Below, piece by piece: positions 7,845 to 17,424 of a stretch of DNA of 64,000 nt. Location of the stretch: the NCBI RefSeq assembly GCF_003105115.1, contig NZ_QETH01000015.1, positions 19,333-83,332 on the forward strand, in the 5' to 3' direction. Made by a program: the position numbers and the translations under genes. The number at the start of each line of letters is the position of its first letter. The first letter of the stretch is position 1. Origin of the DNA: Flavobacterium sp. HTF (lineage in GTDB: Bacteria; Bacteroidota; Bacteroidia; Flavobacteriales; Flavobacteriaceae). The notes under the pieces were generated by a model. The model saw only the letters and a program-made list of their open reading frames with translations. It ran no database searches and was not told where the DNA came from.

Positions 7845-10800
7845 ATGAGTTTCATAAACAGTATTATTAAAGTCTTTGTAGGTGATAAGTCACAGAAAGA
7901 TGTCAAAGCTTTACAACCTTACTTAAATAAAATTAAAACATTCGAAACCAGCCTGATGAGTTTATCTAATGATGAACTGAGAGGAAGAACTGTTTATTTT
8001 AAAGATAGAATTAAAGAAGCCAGAGCTGAGAAAGATGCTAAAATTGCTTCGCTTAAAGCGGAAGTAGAAAACATCGAAGACATCGATAAAAGAGAAGATC
8101 TTTATGATGCTATTGATGCTCTTGAAAAAGAAGCTTACGAGATTTCAGAAAAAACTTTACTGGAAATTCTTCCGGAAGCGTTTTCTGTGGTTAAGGAAAC
8201 GGCACGTCGTTTTAAAGACAATTCACATATAGAAGTTACTGCCACCCCGAGAGACCGTGAGTTTTCTGCAACAAAATCGTACATCACTATTGATGGTGAA
8301 AAAGCGATTTGGGCCAACAAATGGAACGCTGCCGGAAAAGATATTACCTGGGACATGATTCATTATGATGTTCAGTTAATTGGAGGTATGGTTCTTCATG
8401 AAGGTAAAGTTGCCGAAATGCAAACGGGTGAAGGAAAAACTTTGGTTGCTACACTTCCATTATACCTAAACGCTTTAACCGGAAACGGAGTTCACTTAGT
8501 AACAGTGAATGACTATTTGGCAAAACGTGATAGTACCTGGAAAGCGCCTTTATTCGAATTTCACGGTTTAACTGTTGATTGTATCGATAATCACCAGCCA
8601 AGTACAGAACAAAGAAAAAAAGCATACGACGCCGATATCACTTACGGAACTAACAATGAGTTTGGTTTTGACTACTTAAGAGATAACATGGCACACTCGC
8701 CAGCTGATTTAGTACAGAGAAAACACAACTTTGCTATTGTCGATGAGGTCGATTCTGTATTGATCGATGATGCTAGAACACCTCTTATCATTTCAGGACC
8801 GGTTCCTCAGGGAGATCGTCATGAATTTAATGAACTGAAACCAAAAATTGAAAACTTAGTTGCACAACAACGTCAGTTAGCAAATGGTTTCTTAGCTGAA
8901 GCTAAAAAACTAATCAAAGAAGGAAATACTAAAGAAGGCGGATTCTTATTATTAAGAGCTTACAGAAGTTTACCTAAAAATAAAGCATTGATTAAATTTT
9001 TGAGTGAAGAAGGAATTAAACAATTGCTTCAAAAAACCGAAAATCAATACATGCAGGATAACAATCGCGAAATGCACAAAGTAGATGAAGCTTTGTATTT
9101 TGTAATTGAAGAAAAAAACAATCAGGTTGAATTAACTGATAACGGTATCCAATACCTTTCAGGAGATACAGATCCGGACTTTTTCGTACTTCCGGATATT
9201 GGAACTGAAATCGCTGCTATCGAAAAACAAAAATTAGATAAAGACGCTGAAGCTGAAGCAAGAGAAAGATTATTTCAGGATTTTGGTGTAAAAAGCGAGC
9301 GTATCCATACCCTTACACAACTTTTAAAAGCGTATGCTTTATTTGAAAAAGATGTAGAATATGTGATCATGGACAACAAAATTATGATTGTCGATGAGCA
9401 AACAGGCCGTATCATGGATGGACGTCGTTATTCTGACGGATTACACCAGGCGATCGAAGCAAAAGAAAATGTAAAAATTGAAGCTGCTACACAAACTTTT
9501 GCAACCGTTACATTACAGAATTATTTCAGAATGTACAGCAAATTAGGTGGTATGACGGGTACAGCTGTTACAGAAGCCGGAGAGTTATGGCAGATTTACA
9601 AACTGGATGTTGTTGAAATTCCAACCAACCGTCCAATCTCAAGACAAGACAAAGAAGATTATATCTACAAAACGACACGTGAGAAATTCAACGCTGTTAT
9701 TGAAGACGTTACCGAATTATCAAATGCAGGAAGACCTGTACTGATCGGAACAACTTCTGTAGAGATTTCAGAATTATTAAGCCGAATGTTGAAAATGAGA
9801 GGCGTTACACATAACGTTTTGAATGCTAAAATGCACAAACAAGAGGCGCAAATCGTAGAAGAAGCAGGTAAAGCCGGAGTTGTAACCATTGCAACAAACA
9901 TGGCTGGTCGTGGTACCGATATTAAATTATCTCCGGAAGTAAAAGCTGCAGGAGGTTTAGCAATCGTGGGTACAGAACGTCATGATTCCCGTCGTGTTGA
10001 CAGACAGTTACGTGGTCGTGCAGGACGTCAGGGAGACCCGGGAAGTTCACAATTCTACGTTTCTCTTGAAGATAACCTGATGCGTTTATTCGGTTCTGAA
10101 AGAGTTGCCAAAGTAATGGACAGAATGGGATTACAGGAAGGTGAAGTTATTCAGCATTCTATGATGACTAAATCTATCGAACGTGCTCAGAAAAAAGTAG
10201 AAGAAAACAACTTTGGTGTTCGTAAACGTTTATTAGAATATGATGACGTTATGAACTCACAACGTGAAGTAGTTTACAAACGTCGTCGCCACGCTTTATT
10301 TGGTGAGCGTTTGAAACTGGATATTGCAAACATGCTTTATGACACTTGCGAGCTGATCGTAAGCAACAATAAAGTGGCAAATGATTTCAAAACTTTCGAA
10401 TTTGATTTGATCCGTTATTTCGGAATCACTTCTCCAATTTCAGAAGCAGATTTTACAAAATCAACTGATATTGAAGTTACAGGAAAAGTTTATAAAGAAG
10501 CTTTGGCTTTTTACACTGAAAAAACAGAAAGAAGTGCCAGAGAAGCTTTCCCAATTATCAAAGGAGTTTACGAAGAACCAAACAATCATTTTGAAAGAAT
10601 TGTAGTTCCGTTTACAGACGGAATCAAAACTTTGAATGTGGTAACTGATTTGAAAAAAGCTTATGATAGCCAGGGAGACCAATTAATTGCTGATTTTGAG
10701 AAAAACATCACATTATCGATTGTTGATGAAGCATGGAAAAAACATTTACGTAAAATGGACGAATTGAAACAATCTGTTCAATTAGCTGTTCACGAACAAA

Positions 10801-11189
10801 AAGACCCATTGCTTATCTACAAATTAGAAGCTTTCAACTTGTTTAGAGGAATGCTGGATAACGTAAATAAAGAAGTTATTTCATTCTTATTCAAAGGTGA
10901 TTTACCTGCTCAAAACGTTCCTGAAATTCACGAAGCAAGAGAAGTTCGTCAAAAAGAAAATTTTAAATTAAGTAAAGACGAAATTCCAAATAGCGAAGAC
11001 AGTAATCGTGAAGCCGGAGAAACGCAGCAACGTCAGGTTACGGAAACAATTGTCAGAGATATGCCAAAAATCAACCGAAATGATACTGTAACAGTTCAGG
11101 AAGTTGCCACCGGTAAAACTGAAACAATGAAATACAAAAAAGCAGAAATTCTTCTAGCTGCCGGAACATGGGTTCTTGTTAAGGAATAA
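7845..11189 (+). CDS. secA: Preprotein translocase ATPase SecA
   Basis: A 1114-residue cytoplasmic/membrane-associated motor that pushes unfolded preproteins through SecYEG. Walker [12 protein letters not shown] is near 192-202, followed by [13 protein letters not shown]. Walker B is [15 protein letters not shown] near 299. The helicase-2 motifs [37 protein letters not shown] and the helical-scaffold [14 protein letters not shown] are present. It is longer than E. coli SecA, with an insert around 325-440 typical of Bacteroidetes. The usual C-terminal CxCxS zinc/SecB tail is absent and the protein ends in a small beta-rich extension ([19 protein letters not shown]). Complete and single copy. 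Confidence 0.98.
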   Translation: MSFINSIIKVFVGDKSQKDVKALQPYLNKIKTFETSLMSLSNDELRGRTVYFKDRIKEARAEKDAKIASLKAEVENIEDIDKREDLYDAIDALEKEAYEISEKTLLEILPEAFSVVKETARRFKDNSHIEVTATPRDREFSATKSYITIDGEKAIWANKWNAAGKDITWDMIHYDVQLIGGMVLHEGKVAEMQTGEGKTLVATLPLYLNALTGNGVHLVTVNDYLAKRDSTWKAPLFEFHGLTVDCIDNHQPSTEQRKKAYDADITYGTNNEFGFDYLRDNMAHSPADLVQRKHNFAIVDEVDSVLIDDARTPLIISGPVPQGDRHEFNELKPKIENLVAQQRQLANGFLAEAKKLIKEGNTKEGGFLLLRAYRSLPKNKALIKFLSEEGIKQLLQKTENQYMQDNNREMHKVDEALYFVIEEKNNQVELTDNGIQYLSGDTDPDFFVLPDIGTEIAAIEKQKLDKDAEAEARERLFQDFGVKSERIHTLTQLLKAYALFEKDVEYVIMDNKIMIVDEQTGRIMDGRRYSDGLHQAIEAKENVKIEAATQTFATVTLQNYFRMYSKLGGMTGTAVTEAGELWQIYKLDVVEIPTNRPISRQDKEDYIYKTTREKFNAVIEDVTELSNAGRPVLIGTTSVEISELLSRMLKMRGVTHNVLNAKMHKQEAQIVEEAGKAGVVTIATNMAGRGTDIKLSPEVKAAGGLAIVGTERHDSRRVDRQLRGRAGRQGDPGSSQFYVSLEDNLMRLFGSERVAKVMDRMGLQEGEVIQHSMMTKSIERAQKKVEENNFGVRKRLLEYDDVMNSQREVVYKRRRHALFGERLKLDIANMLYDTCELIVSNNKVANDFKTFEFDLIRYFGITSPISEADFTKSTDIEVTGKVYKEALAFYTEKTERSAREAFPIIKGVYEEPNNHFERIVVPFTDGIKTLNVVTDLKKAYDSQGDQLIADFEKNITLSIVDEAWKKHLRKMDELKQSVQLAVHEQKDPLLIYKLEAFNLFRGMLDNVNKEVISFLFKGDLPAQNVPEIHEAREVRQKENFKLSKDEIPNSEDSNREAGETQQRQVTETIVRDMPKINRNDTVTVQEVATGKTETMKYKKAEILLAAGTWVLVKE

Positions 11190-11213
11190 TTTCTAACTTA
11201 AGATCATATTTAA

Positions 11214-11242
11214 ACCTAACAGGTTAAAACCTGTCAGGTTTA
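11214..11242. repeat. Palindromic intergenic repeat (AACCTGNCAGGTTT family)
   Basis: AACCTAACAGGTT and AACCTGTCAGGTT lie around a short A-rich loop. A perfect copy of the same family is at 36048-36080. Confidence 0.7.
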
Positions 11243-11250
11243 TCAAATTA

Positions 11251-11286
11251 AAATCCCCATTTACTAAAGTAATTGGGGATTTTTTT
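11251..11286 (+). terminator. secA terminator
   Basis: The AAATCCCCA / TTGGGGATTT stem (11251-11260 with about 11273-11283) is followed by seven T, 62 bp after the secA stop. Confidence 0.88.
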
Positions 11287-11328
11287 ATTAAATGACAAAA
11301 ATCATAATACGAAATAATAATAAAAATG

Positions 11329-11336
11329 TATTTTTG
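11329..11336 (+). promoter_or_regulatory. -7 element TATTTTTG of the MbnP/MbnH cluster
   Basis: An exact TAnnTTTG match 24 bp before the TTG start of the first small protein. It is the only clear promoter core before the run of same-strand genes that ends at 19020. Confidence 0.6.
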
Positions 11337-11359
11337 CTCCTGTAAACAATGAATCAGTC

Positions 11360-11737
11360 TTGAAACGATTTTTTATCATATTGCTATCCTGTGTGCTATT
11401 AGTTCCTTCTTTTGGCAACTTCTTTGTTTATACTTCTTTCAAATTAAATCAAAAAGAAATTTCGAAAACCATCTGTGTACAGCGAAAAATGATTAACAAC
11501 ACCTGTAACGGTCGTTGTGAACTTCAAAAAAGCTTAAAAAAATACGCCGATAACGAAAAGAAAATGCATGACAGTCTGAAAGAAAAATCAGAACTTGTCT
11601 ATATTCAGAATGCAATTACATCTCAATTTGTTTTAGTAACTCCAATTGAGTCTAAAACTAAAATCTTTGACTTATCAGATACAAAACCTGTTTCATTTTC
11701 GGAAGCTTCTTTCCGACCTCCATCCTGTTTTATATAA
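11360..11737 (+). CDS. Small membrane-anchored/exported protein with CxnCxGxC motif, copy A
   Basis: A 125-residue protein starting with TTG; the nearby ATG at 11349 is out of frame. An N-terminal hydrophobic segment (about 4-26) suggests an anchor or signal. It is followed by a cysteine motif C39-x9-C49-NGR-C53-ELQ, then a Lys/Glu-rich helix (56-85) and a variable tail ending PPSCFI. It is 71/84 identical over the first 84 residues to copy B at 14793. Similar 'CNGKCxL' proteins occur near metal and TonB loci in Bacteroidetes (from memory). It heads the segment with the MbnP- and MbnH-type genes, so a copper or heme-related role is inferred, not shown. Confidence 0.75.
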   Translation: MKRFFIILLSCVLLVPSFGNFFVYTSFKLNQKEISKTICVQRKMINNTCNGRCELQKSLKKYADNEKKMHDSLKEKSELVYIQNAITSQFVLVTPIESKTKIFDLSDTKPVSFSEASFRPPSCFI

Positions 11738-11751
11738 TTTTTTTTAATACC

Positions 11752-11812
11752 ATTTCAATTTCATATTGAAATCATTTCGTTGTTTCATAACAATGAAATA
11801 GTGCTTGCGCAC
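11752..11812 (+). promoter_or_regulatory. Three tandem small hairpins before the MbnP-family gene
   Basis: Hairpin 1 has an 8-bp stem (11752-11759 with 11765-11772). Hairpin 2 has an 11-bp stem with one G-U pair (11774-11784 with 11789-11799). Both have TCAT in the loop. A GTGC-TTGC-GCAC hairpin follows at 11801-11812. No long T run follows, so processing, attenuation or a protein site is as likely as termination. Confidence 0.5.
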
Positions 11813-11848
11813 AACTACAATTAAATTCAATTATATAAAATTCTCAAA

Positions 11849-12652
11849 ATGAAAAATATACTTTACAAAGCAGTATTAATTTTAGTAATCAGCATATTTA
11901 CAACCGCATGTTCAAGTGATGATGAAAAAGAAAGTGCCGACACAACCGGAAAAATAGGTTTAAAATTTGACAATGCTTTTGGAGACAATGATCTTATTCT
12001 CGAAACTCAAAGCAATACAACATCGGGTAATGAAGTTTTAAAAATCAAACTGGTTCGTTACATTGTTAGCAATATTGTTTTAACCAAAGCAGATGGAACG
12101 ACCTTTACCTACCCAAAATCCAAAAGCTATTTTATCGCGGATGAAAATTCTGAAGCAGGATACAAATTTGAACTTACAGATGTTCCGACGGGAGATTACG
12201 TTAAAGTAAAATTCGGAATTGGTGTTGATAAAGAACAATGGCAATTAGGTGCTTCAGGTCAGGGCGATTTTCTTGCTCAGGCACAAGCTGCTGATATGCT
12301 TTGGAACTGGACTGCAGGTTACAAATTTTTCGCTTTAGAGGGAACTTTCACTTCTGCAACTGTTACGTCTGCATCACCATTTATGATTCATACAGGCCAA
12401 ACAGGAACAGATTACAATTATACAGAAGTTACCTTAGGTCTTCCTACCAAAGCACTTGTTAGAACTAACATAAGCCCTGATGTACATATAATTACAGATT
12501 TATCAAAAGTTTTTAATGGTCCGAACAAACTTAAACTTACGGATTATAATGCTGAAGGAATGGGTGCTATGATAATGGGCGGAACTGCACTTCCGTTAAT
12601 TACTGCCAATATTGCTACAATGTTTAAAGTTGATCACGTACATAACGACTAA
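11849..12652 (+). CDS. MbnP-family copper-binding lipoprotein (predicted)
   Basis: A 267-residue protein with an SPII signal (lipobox TTAC, Cys21) and a mature beta-sandwich-like domain. Features I associate with the MbnP family are GKIGLKFDNAFGDNDL (34-49), the segment LVRYIVSNIVL (68-78), the Trp-rich DMLWNWTAGYKFFALEG (149-165), H181, and a C-terminus ending in the histidine pair of VDHVHND. In characterised MbnP a tryptophan is oxidised to kynurenine by the partner MbnH and helps bind Cu(I). W131, W152 and W154 are candidates here. The partner gene follows 98 bp later. The family assignment is from memory of sequence features, and copper binding is inferred. Confidence 0.75.
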   Translation: MKNILYKAVLILVISIFTTACSSDDEKESADTTGKIGLKFDNAFGDNDLILETQSNTTSGNEVLKIKLVRYIVSNIVLTKADGTTFTYPKSKSYFIADENSEAGYKFELTDVPTGDYVKVKFGIGVDKEQWQLGASGQGDFLAQAQAADMLWNWTAGYKFFALEGTFTSATVTSASPFMIHTGQTGTDYNYTEVTLGLPTKALVRTNISPDVHIITDLSKVFNGPNKLKLTDYNAEGMGAMIMGGTALPLITANIATMFKVDHVHND

Positions 12653-12750
12653 TTTCTTTTTAAGTTATAAGGTGTTTTTAGCAATTAATCTTCATTTTCA
12701 TGAGATTTCAAATTATGCTAAAACTTTTTACATCACAAAAACATTATATC

Positions 12751-13794
12751 ATGCTGAAAATAAAATATTTTCTGTTGTTGATTCTTCCGTTATTACTGAG
12801 CTGTTCGAGTAATGATGACGATGAGTATGTCAATATTCCTTTGGATTTTAAAATACCTTCTAATTTTCCTGATTTAGCATACAATATTGCTCAAAACCCA
12901 CCAACAGAAAAAGGTTTTGAATTAGGAAAAAAATTATTTTACGACGGACGTCTTGCTTCTGACGGAATAGTTTCGTGTGGATTTTGCCATATCCAGGCCA
13001 ATGCTTTTACACATCATGGCCACACAGTGAGTCATGGTGTGGGTGATGCTTTGGGAACCAGAAATACGCCTCCAATACAGAACTTAGCATTTCAGACCAC
13101 TTTTATGTATGACGGAGTTGCTAATCATTTGGATTTACAGCCTTTGATTCCCTTAACGAGTGCAATTGAAATGAACGGTGATCTGAACGCTATTCTAAAA
13201 ATGATGAAGGCTGACAAAGATTATCCAAAACTATTTGGACAAGCTTTTGATGATGGTGCAATTACTACAGAAAACATGCTGAAAGCACTTTCGCAGTTTA
13301 TGGTAATGATGGTTTCATCGAATTCCAAATTTGATAAATTCAGGCGTAATGAAGCCGGTGGCACTTTTACAATAGATGAACTTGCAGGATATGACCTATT
13401 CAAATCAAAATGCGCTTCCTGTCATGCTACTGATCTTATGACGGACAATTCGTTTAGGAATAATGGTTTAGCAGTAAATCCAAAAGTGAATGATGTCGGA
13501 CGTTATAAAGTAACAGAACTGGCTTCTGATTATTATAAGTTTAAAGTGCAAAGCTTACGAAATGTAGAAATGTCTGCTCCTTATATGCATGACGGCCGAT
13601 TTGGAACTCTGGAAGCTGTTCTAAATCATTATGCATCGGGCATTGAAGATTCACCGACTTTGGACCCGCTTTTGAAACAAAATGGAAAATTTGGAATTGC
13701 ACTTTCTGAAAACGATAAAAAACAAATTATAGCATTTTTGAAAACGCTGACCGATAATCAATACTTGACCGATAAACGTTTTTCTGAATTCTAA
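12751..13794 (+). CDS. Di-heme cytochrome c peroxidase/MauG-family lipoprotein, likely MbnH
   Basis: A 347-residue protein with an SPII signal (LLLSC, lipidated Cys18). It has two c-type heme sites, CGFCH at 76-80 and CASCH at 221-225. Conserved peroxidase-family segments follow: GRLASDG, GTRNTPPIQN (102-111), SLRNVEMSAPYMHDGRFGTLEAVLNHY near the end, including a Met likely to be an axial ligand. The start is ATG 12751, since the longer frame from 12700 would put 17 polar residues before the signal peptide. Right behind an MbnP-type gene, the expected role is MauG-like oxidation of a Trp in that partner. A generic peroxide-detoxifying CcpA remains possible. Confidence 0.8.
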   Translation: MLKIKYFLLLILPLLLSCSSNDDDEYVNIPLDFKIPSNFPDLAYNIAQNPPTEKGFELGKKLFYDGRLASDGIVSCGFCHIQANAFTHHGHTVSHGVGDALGTRNTPPIQNLAFQTTFMYDGVANHLDLQPLIPLTSAIEMNGDLNAILKMMKADKDYPKLFGQAFDDGAITTENMLKALSQFMVMMVSSNSKFDKFRRNEAGGTFTIDELAGYDLFKSKCASCHATDLMTDNSFRNNGLAVNPKVNDVGRYKVTELASDYYKFKVQSLRNVEMSAPYMHDGRFGTLEAVLNHYASGIEDSPTLDPLLKQNGKFGIALSENDKKQIIAFLKTLTDNQYLTDKRFSEF

Positions 13795-13805
13795 AAATAA
13801 TTAAA

Positions 13806-14765
13806 ATGAAAAAAATAATAACAACAATAATGCTTTTGGCTGTTTTATCAGCTTTTAGCTTTACTGAAAAAGACAGTATTTCGACTTTTACTTTTCAACG
13901 TCTTGCCATGATGGAAGATTTTGACTGCGATGCCTGCGGTTGTTCTGCTAGTGGCGGTAGTATGGGATTTAGTTCTATGCTGAATAATAATTTTGTGGGA
14001 CTTCGATATTTCAAGCAAAATTATACAAGCCGTGACGGGATTTTCGCCAATTCTCCATGGATTGATGAGAATTTCAATACCGTTCAGGCCTGGGCGAGAA
14101 TACCCGTGACAGAAAAAATCCAGATTTCAGCTTTGGTTCCGTATCATTTTCATGAAAGAAAATTAACAGCCGGAACTCAAAATATTGAAGGCTTGGGAGA
14201 TATTACAGTTATGGGGCTTTATACTGTTTATGAAACTCAAAAAGACAGCACCTTTTTTACTCATAAATTGAATATTGGTGGAGGTGTTAAAATGCCAACC
14301 GGAAAATTTAAAGAAATTAATAATCTGGGAAGCATCAACCAAAGCTTTCAGTTAGGAACAGGAAGCTGGGATTTTCCTCTGGTTTCTGAGTATGTAATCA
14401 AACATGATAATTTGGGTTTAAATACAACTCTGAATTACATTTTTAAAACCAAAAACAGTAAAAACTATCAATATGGTGATCAATTCAATTATGCCGGAAC
14501 ATTCTTTTATCTCTTTGATGTCAATTCTTTTCAGATTGTACCACAGGCAGGTTTAGCTGGCGAAGTGTATAAAACGAATGTACAGCACGGATTGGATGTA
14601 CCGAATACTGAAGGTGATATTTTGTTTGGAAAATTTGGTATGGAAGCTGGAAAAGATCGCTTTTCTATTGGTGTAAATGCGATGTTACCGATTAATCAAA
14701 ACCTGTCTAATGGAAATATGGAAGCCAATTACAGATGGAGCATTAATTTAAATTATACCCTTTAA
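13806..14765 (+). CDS. Outer-membrane beta-barrel-like protein with N-terminal CDACGC motif
   Basis: A 319-residue protein with a signal peptide (about 1-20). It carries a striking DFDCDACGCSASGGS segment (39-51) just after the mature N-terminus. The rest is beta-rich and amphipathic (LRYFKQNYTSRDG, WARIPVTEKIQISALVPYHF) and ends in INLNYTL, a normal barrel terminus. The fold resembles the phenol-degradation MetA-like/transporter porin group. It starts 11 bp after the MbnH-type stop, so it is co-transcribed. The Cys cluster at the periplasmic or surface end could bind metal. A transport role is inferred. Confidence 0.7.
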   Translation: MKKIITTIMLLAVLSAFSFTEKDSISTFTFQRLAMMEDFDCDACGCSASGGSMGFSSMLNNNFVGLRYFKQNYTSRDGIFANSPWIDENFNTVQAWARIPVTEKIQISALVPYHFHERKLTAGTQNIEGLGDITVMGLYTVYETQKDSTFFTHKLNIGGGVKMPTGKFKEINNLGSINQSFQLGTGSWDFPLVSEYVIKHDNLGLNTTLNYIFKTKNSKNYQYGDQFNYAGTFFYLFDVNSFQIVPQAGLAGEVYKTNVQHGLDVPNTEGDILFGKFGMEAGKDRFSIGVNAMLPINQNLSNGNMEANYRWSINLNYTL

Positions 14766-14792
14766 AAAATTAAACCTTAACAAAGAAACCAG

Positions 14793-15170
14793 TTGAAAAG
14801 ATTATTTATCATATTTCTTTCCTGCATGCTATTAGTGCCTTCATTTGGCAGTTTCTTTGCGTACACTTCATTTAAGCTGAATCAGGAAGAAATTTCGAAG
14901 ACAATCTGTGTCCAGCGAAAAATGCTTTTTAATAGTTGCAACGGTCGTTGTGAACTTCAGAAAAGTTTAAAAAAATATGCTGATAATGAAAAAAGAATGC
15001 ACGACAACCTAAAAGAAAAAGCAGAAGTTGTTTACATTCAAAACATTGGCGTTATTAATTATGAGTTGGTTGCAACAATCGAATATGAAGTAAAGCTTTT
15101 TGCTTCGTTCGACAAAAAACCAATTGCCGTTTCCAATTCAACCTTTCATCCTCCATCCCGTTTTATATAA
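14793..15170 (+). CDS. Small exported protein with CxnCxGxC motif, copy B
   Basis: A 125-residue paralogue of the protein at 11360, same length, same TTG start, and Cys at the same positions (11, 39, 49, 53). The first 84 residues are 71/84 identical to copy A. The C-terminal 40 residues diverge but both end in PPSxFI. The start lies 27 bp after the OMP gene, and the TonB-dependent receptor follows. The duplication with divergence in one half suggests two proteins sharing a docking or metal site but with different partners. Unknown function. Confidence 0.75.
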   Translation: MKRLFIIFLSCMLLVPSFGSFFAYTSFKLNQEEISKTICVQRKMLFNSCNGRCELQKSLKKYADNEKRMHDNLKEKAEVVYIQNIGVINYELVATIEYEVKLFASFDKKPIAVSNSTFHPPSRFI

Positions 15171-15181
15171 ATTTTAGTTTC

Positions 15182-15212
15182 ATTTTTCAGTAGAAAACTG
15201 AAAAATATTTTT
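15182..15212 (+). terminator. Hairpin with T tract after copy B (possible attenuator)
   Basis: A perfect 10-bp stem (15182-15191 with 15197-15206) is followed by ATTTTTTGG. It could partly terminate transcription before the receptor gene. Confidence 0.5.
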
Positions 15213-15262
15213 TGGCTTAATGTCAAAAACAGCGTTACATTTTAAAATTTACATAATTCAGA

Positions 15263-17422
15263 ATGAAAAAAATATACTTCATCCTATTAATCATAGGACA
15301 ATGTGTCTTTTCTCAGAATAAAATCGAAAAAGACACCACCAAATCCCAGGAACTGGAAAACGTATTTGTGACCGCTAACCGTACGGCAACTTTGCGTAAA
15401 GAAACTCCGGTTGCCATTAGCAAATTGACAGCAAAAACGATAAATGAAGCCAAAGCAACTGCGGTTTACGAAATTATCAATAAAACACCGGGTGTATTAA
15501 TGGTCAATTTAGGAAACGAACAGCACATGATGTCGATTCGCCAGCCCATGACCACAAATGCTTATTATTTGTATTTGGAAGATGGCTTACCAATTCGCCC
15601 AATGGGAATTTTTAATCACAATGCTTTATTAGAAATAAATCAGTTCAATCTTCAGAGTATAGAGGTTGTAAAAGGCCCGGTTTCTTCTTTATACGGTCCT
15701 GAAGCGGTTGGAGGGACAATCAATCTGATTTCACTAAAACCACCTGTTGATCCGGAATTCAAGTTTGGAGTTCAGGCAGATAATTATGGTTACAGAAGAT
15801 TTCAGGCAGCAGGCGGGGCAACTGTCGGAAAAGTTGGCTTTCATATTGCCGGAATTTCAAGTCTTCAGGAAAACGGCTGGATGACCTATTCAGATTATAA
15901 CAAAGACAATCTGAATGCCAGAATCGATTACAACATCTCCCCTTCTACCCGACTGATTAGTAATACGATGTACGGAAAATATTATTCAGATATGAGCGGG
16001 AGCGTCAATGAAGAAGCGTTTAATCACAGAACATACAAAAGCACAACTGACTTTACTTATAGAAAATCAGATGCTTTAAGAACCCGATTAACCCTTGAAC
16101 ATGACTGGAATGATAAATCAAGCAGTTATCTTACCACTTATTTGCGTGATAATAAACTGGGGCAAAATCCATCATACGGAATAAAATGGAGCCCGACGGT
16201 AAACCCGACAACTGCCAAAGGAGAAATAAATTCGAATAACTTTAAAAGTTATGGTGCCATTGGACAGCATACCCAAAAATTTGATTTTCTGAACGCTAAA
16301 ATCGTTGCAGGCGCATTATATGACTATTCTCCGGTAACCTACTGGTCTTATGTAATTGATTTAAAGGCAAATTTAAATCCGGGAGAAGCAGGAAAACAAA
16401 CGGTAGATTCTTATGAAATTATTGCTGAACATCCAGATTCTAAATTAGCCGATTATACAGCAGATATTTATAATTATGCAGAATATGCTCAATTTAGTTT
16501 TAATCCATTTGAAAAATTAGTTATCACAGTTGGCGGTCGTTATGACAATATGAAAATTAATTATAACAATGCTTTGGACAATTCTACAGGAAGCAAAGTC
16601 TACGATAAAACAACTTATAAAACAGGTTTAAATTACAATCCATTTGATTTTGCAGGGTTTTATGGAAATTATTCACAAGGTTTTGCTCCTCCGGGAATTA
16701 CTTCAATTTTCAGGACAAAACCCGGAACCGGCGGAACAACAGGAGTTCCTGCTGATTTTTATTATAATCTGGAACCCGCAACTTTTGATAATTATGAAAT
16801 TGGCGGATGGCTTTCCTTCTTCGAAAATAAATTAAATATTGACTACGCTTTCTATTATATGGAAGGAAAAAATGAATTGTTAAGTATCAAACTTCCGGAT
16901 AATTCTACCGATTATCGTTCTGCCGGAGAAACACGTCACAAAGGAATTGAATTTGGTGCTTCATACAGACCATCAAAACAATTCAATATTCGCCTTGGCG
17001 GAACTTATGCGCAACATACCTATATTGATTTTAAACTTTCAGACAAACCGTCAGATCCGGTTCAGGATTTAAATGGAAAAGAAATGCCTGCGGCTCCGAA
17101 ATGGTCCGGAAATTCTGAAGCAACGTACTATCCAAACTGGCTTCCCAATTTTAGGACTTCAATCGAATGGCAGTTGGTCGGAAGTTATTACCAGGATCAA
17201 ATCAATACGGTAAAATATGACGGATACAATTTGTTTAACGCCAGAATTGGCTATCAGTGGAAGAAAATTGAGATTTACGGAAATGTACTGAACCTAACAG
17301 ATAAATTATATGCTTATAATGTTTCCAGAGCCAATACAACGGGTGCACAGCCAACTTATACCGCAGCAGCACCGAGAACTTTTGTTTTTGGAATCCAGTA
17401 TAATTTTTCATTAAAAAAATAG
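15263..17422 (+). CDS. TonB-dependent receptor
   Basis: A 719-residue outer-membrane receptor. Signal peptide 1-17 (ends VFSQ). The mature N-terminus goes straight to a plug (about 35-155: ENVFVTANRTATLRKETPV, GVLMVNLGNEQHMMSIRQP, SIEVVKGPVSSLYGPEAVGG) without the carboxypeptidase-like domain of SusC types. The rest is a 22-strand-like barrel ending in FVFGIQYNFSLKK. The architecture fits siderophore, heme, B12 or metal-chelate receptors. Coupling to a PepSY gene 2 bp downstream and the MbnP/MbnH neighbours favours metal (copper or iron) uptake. The plug is rich in Met (HMMSIRQPMT), of interest for copper. The substrate is unproven. Confidence 0.88.
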   Translation: MKKIYFILLIIGQCVFSQNKIEKDTTKSQELENVFVTANRTATLRKETPVAISKLTAKTINEAKATAVYEIINKTPGVLMVNLGNEQHMMSIRQPMTTNAYYLYLEDGLPIRPMGIFNHNALLEINQFNLQSIEVVKGPVSSLYGPEAVGGTINLISLKPPVDPEFKFGVQADNYGYRRFQAAGGATVGKVGFHIAGISSLQENGWMTYSDYNKDNLNARIDYNISPSTRLISNTMYGKYYSDMSGSVNEEAFNHRTYKSTTDFTYRKSDALRTRLTLEHDWNDKSSSYLTTYLRDNKLGQNPSYGIKWSPTVNPTTAKGEINSNNFKSYGAIGQHTQKFDFLNAKIVAGALYDYSPVTYWSYVIDLKANLNPGEAGKQTVDSYEIIAEHPDSKLADYTADIYNYAEYAQFSFNPFEKLVITVGGRYDNMKINYNNALDNSTGSKVYDKTTYKTGLNYNPFDFAGFYGNYSQGFAPPGITSIFRTKPGTGGTTGVPADFYYNLEPATFDNYEIGGWLSFFENKLNIDYAFYYMEGKNELLSIKLPDNSTDYRSAGETRHKGIEFGASYRPSKQFNIRLGGTYAQHTYIDFKLSDKPSDPVQDLNGKEMPAAPKWSGNSEATYYPNWLPNFRTSIEWQLVGSYYQDQINTVKYDGYNLFNARIGYQWKKIEIYGNVLNLTDKLYAYNVSRANTTGAQPTYTAAAPRTFVFGIQYNFSLKK

Positions 17423-17424
17423 CA

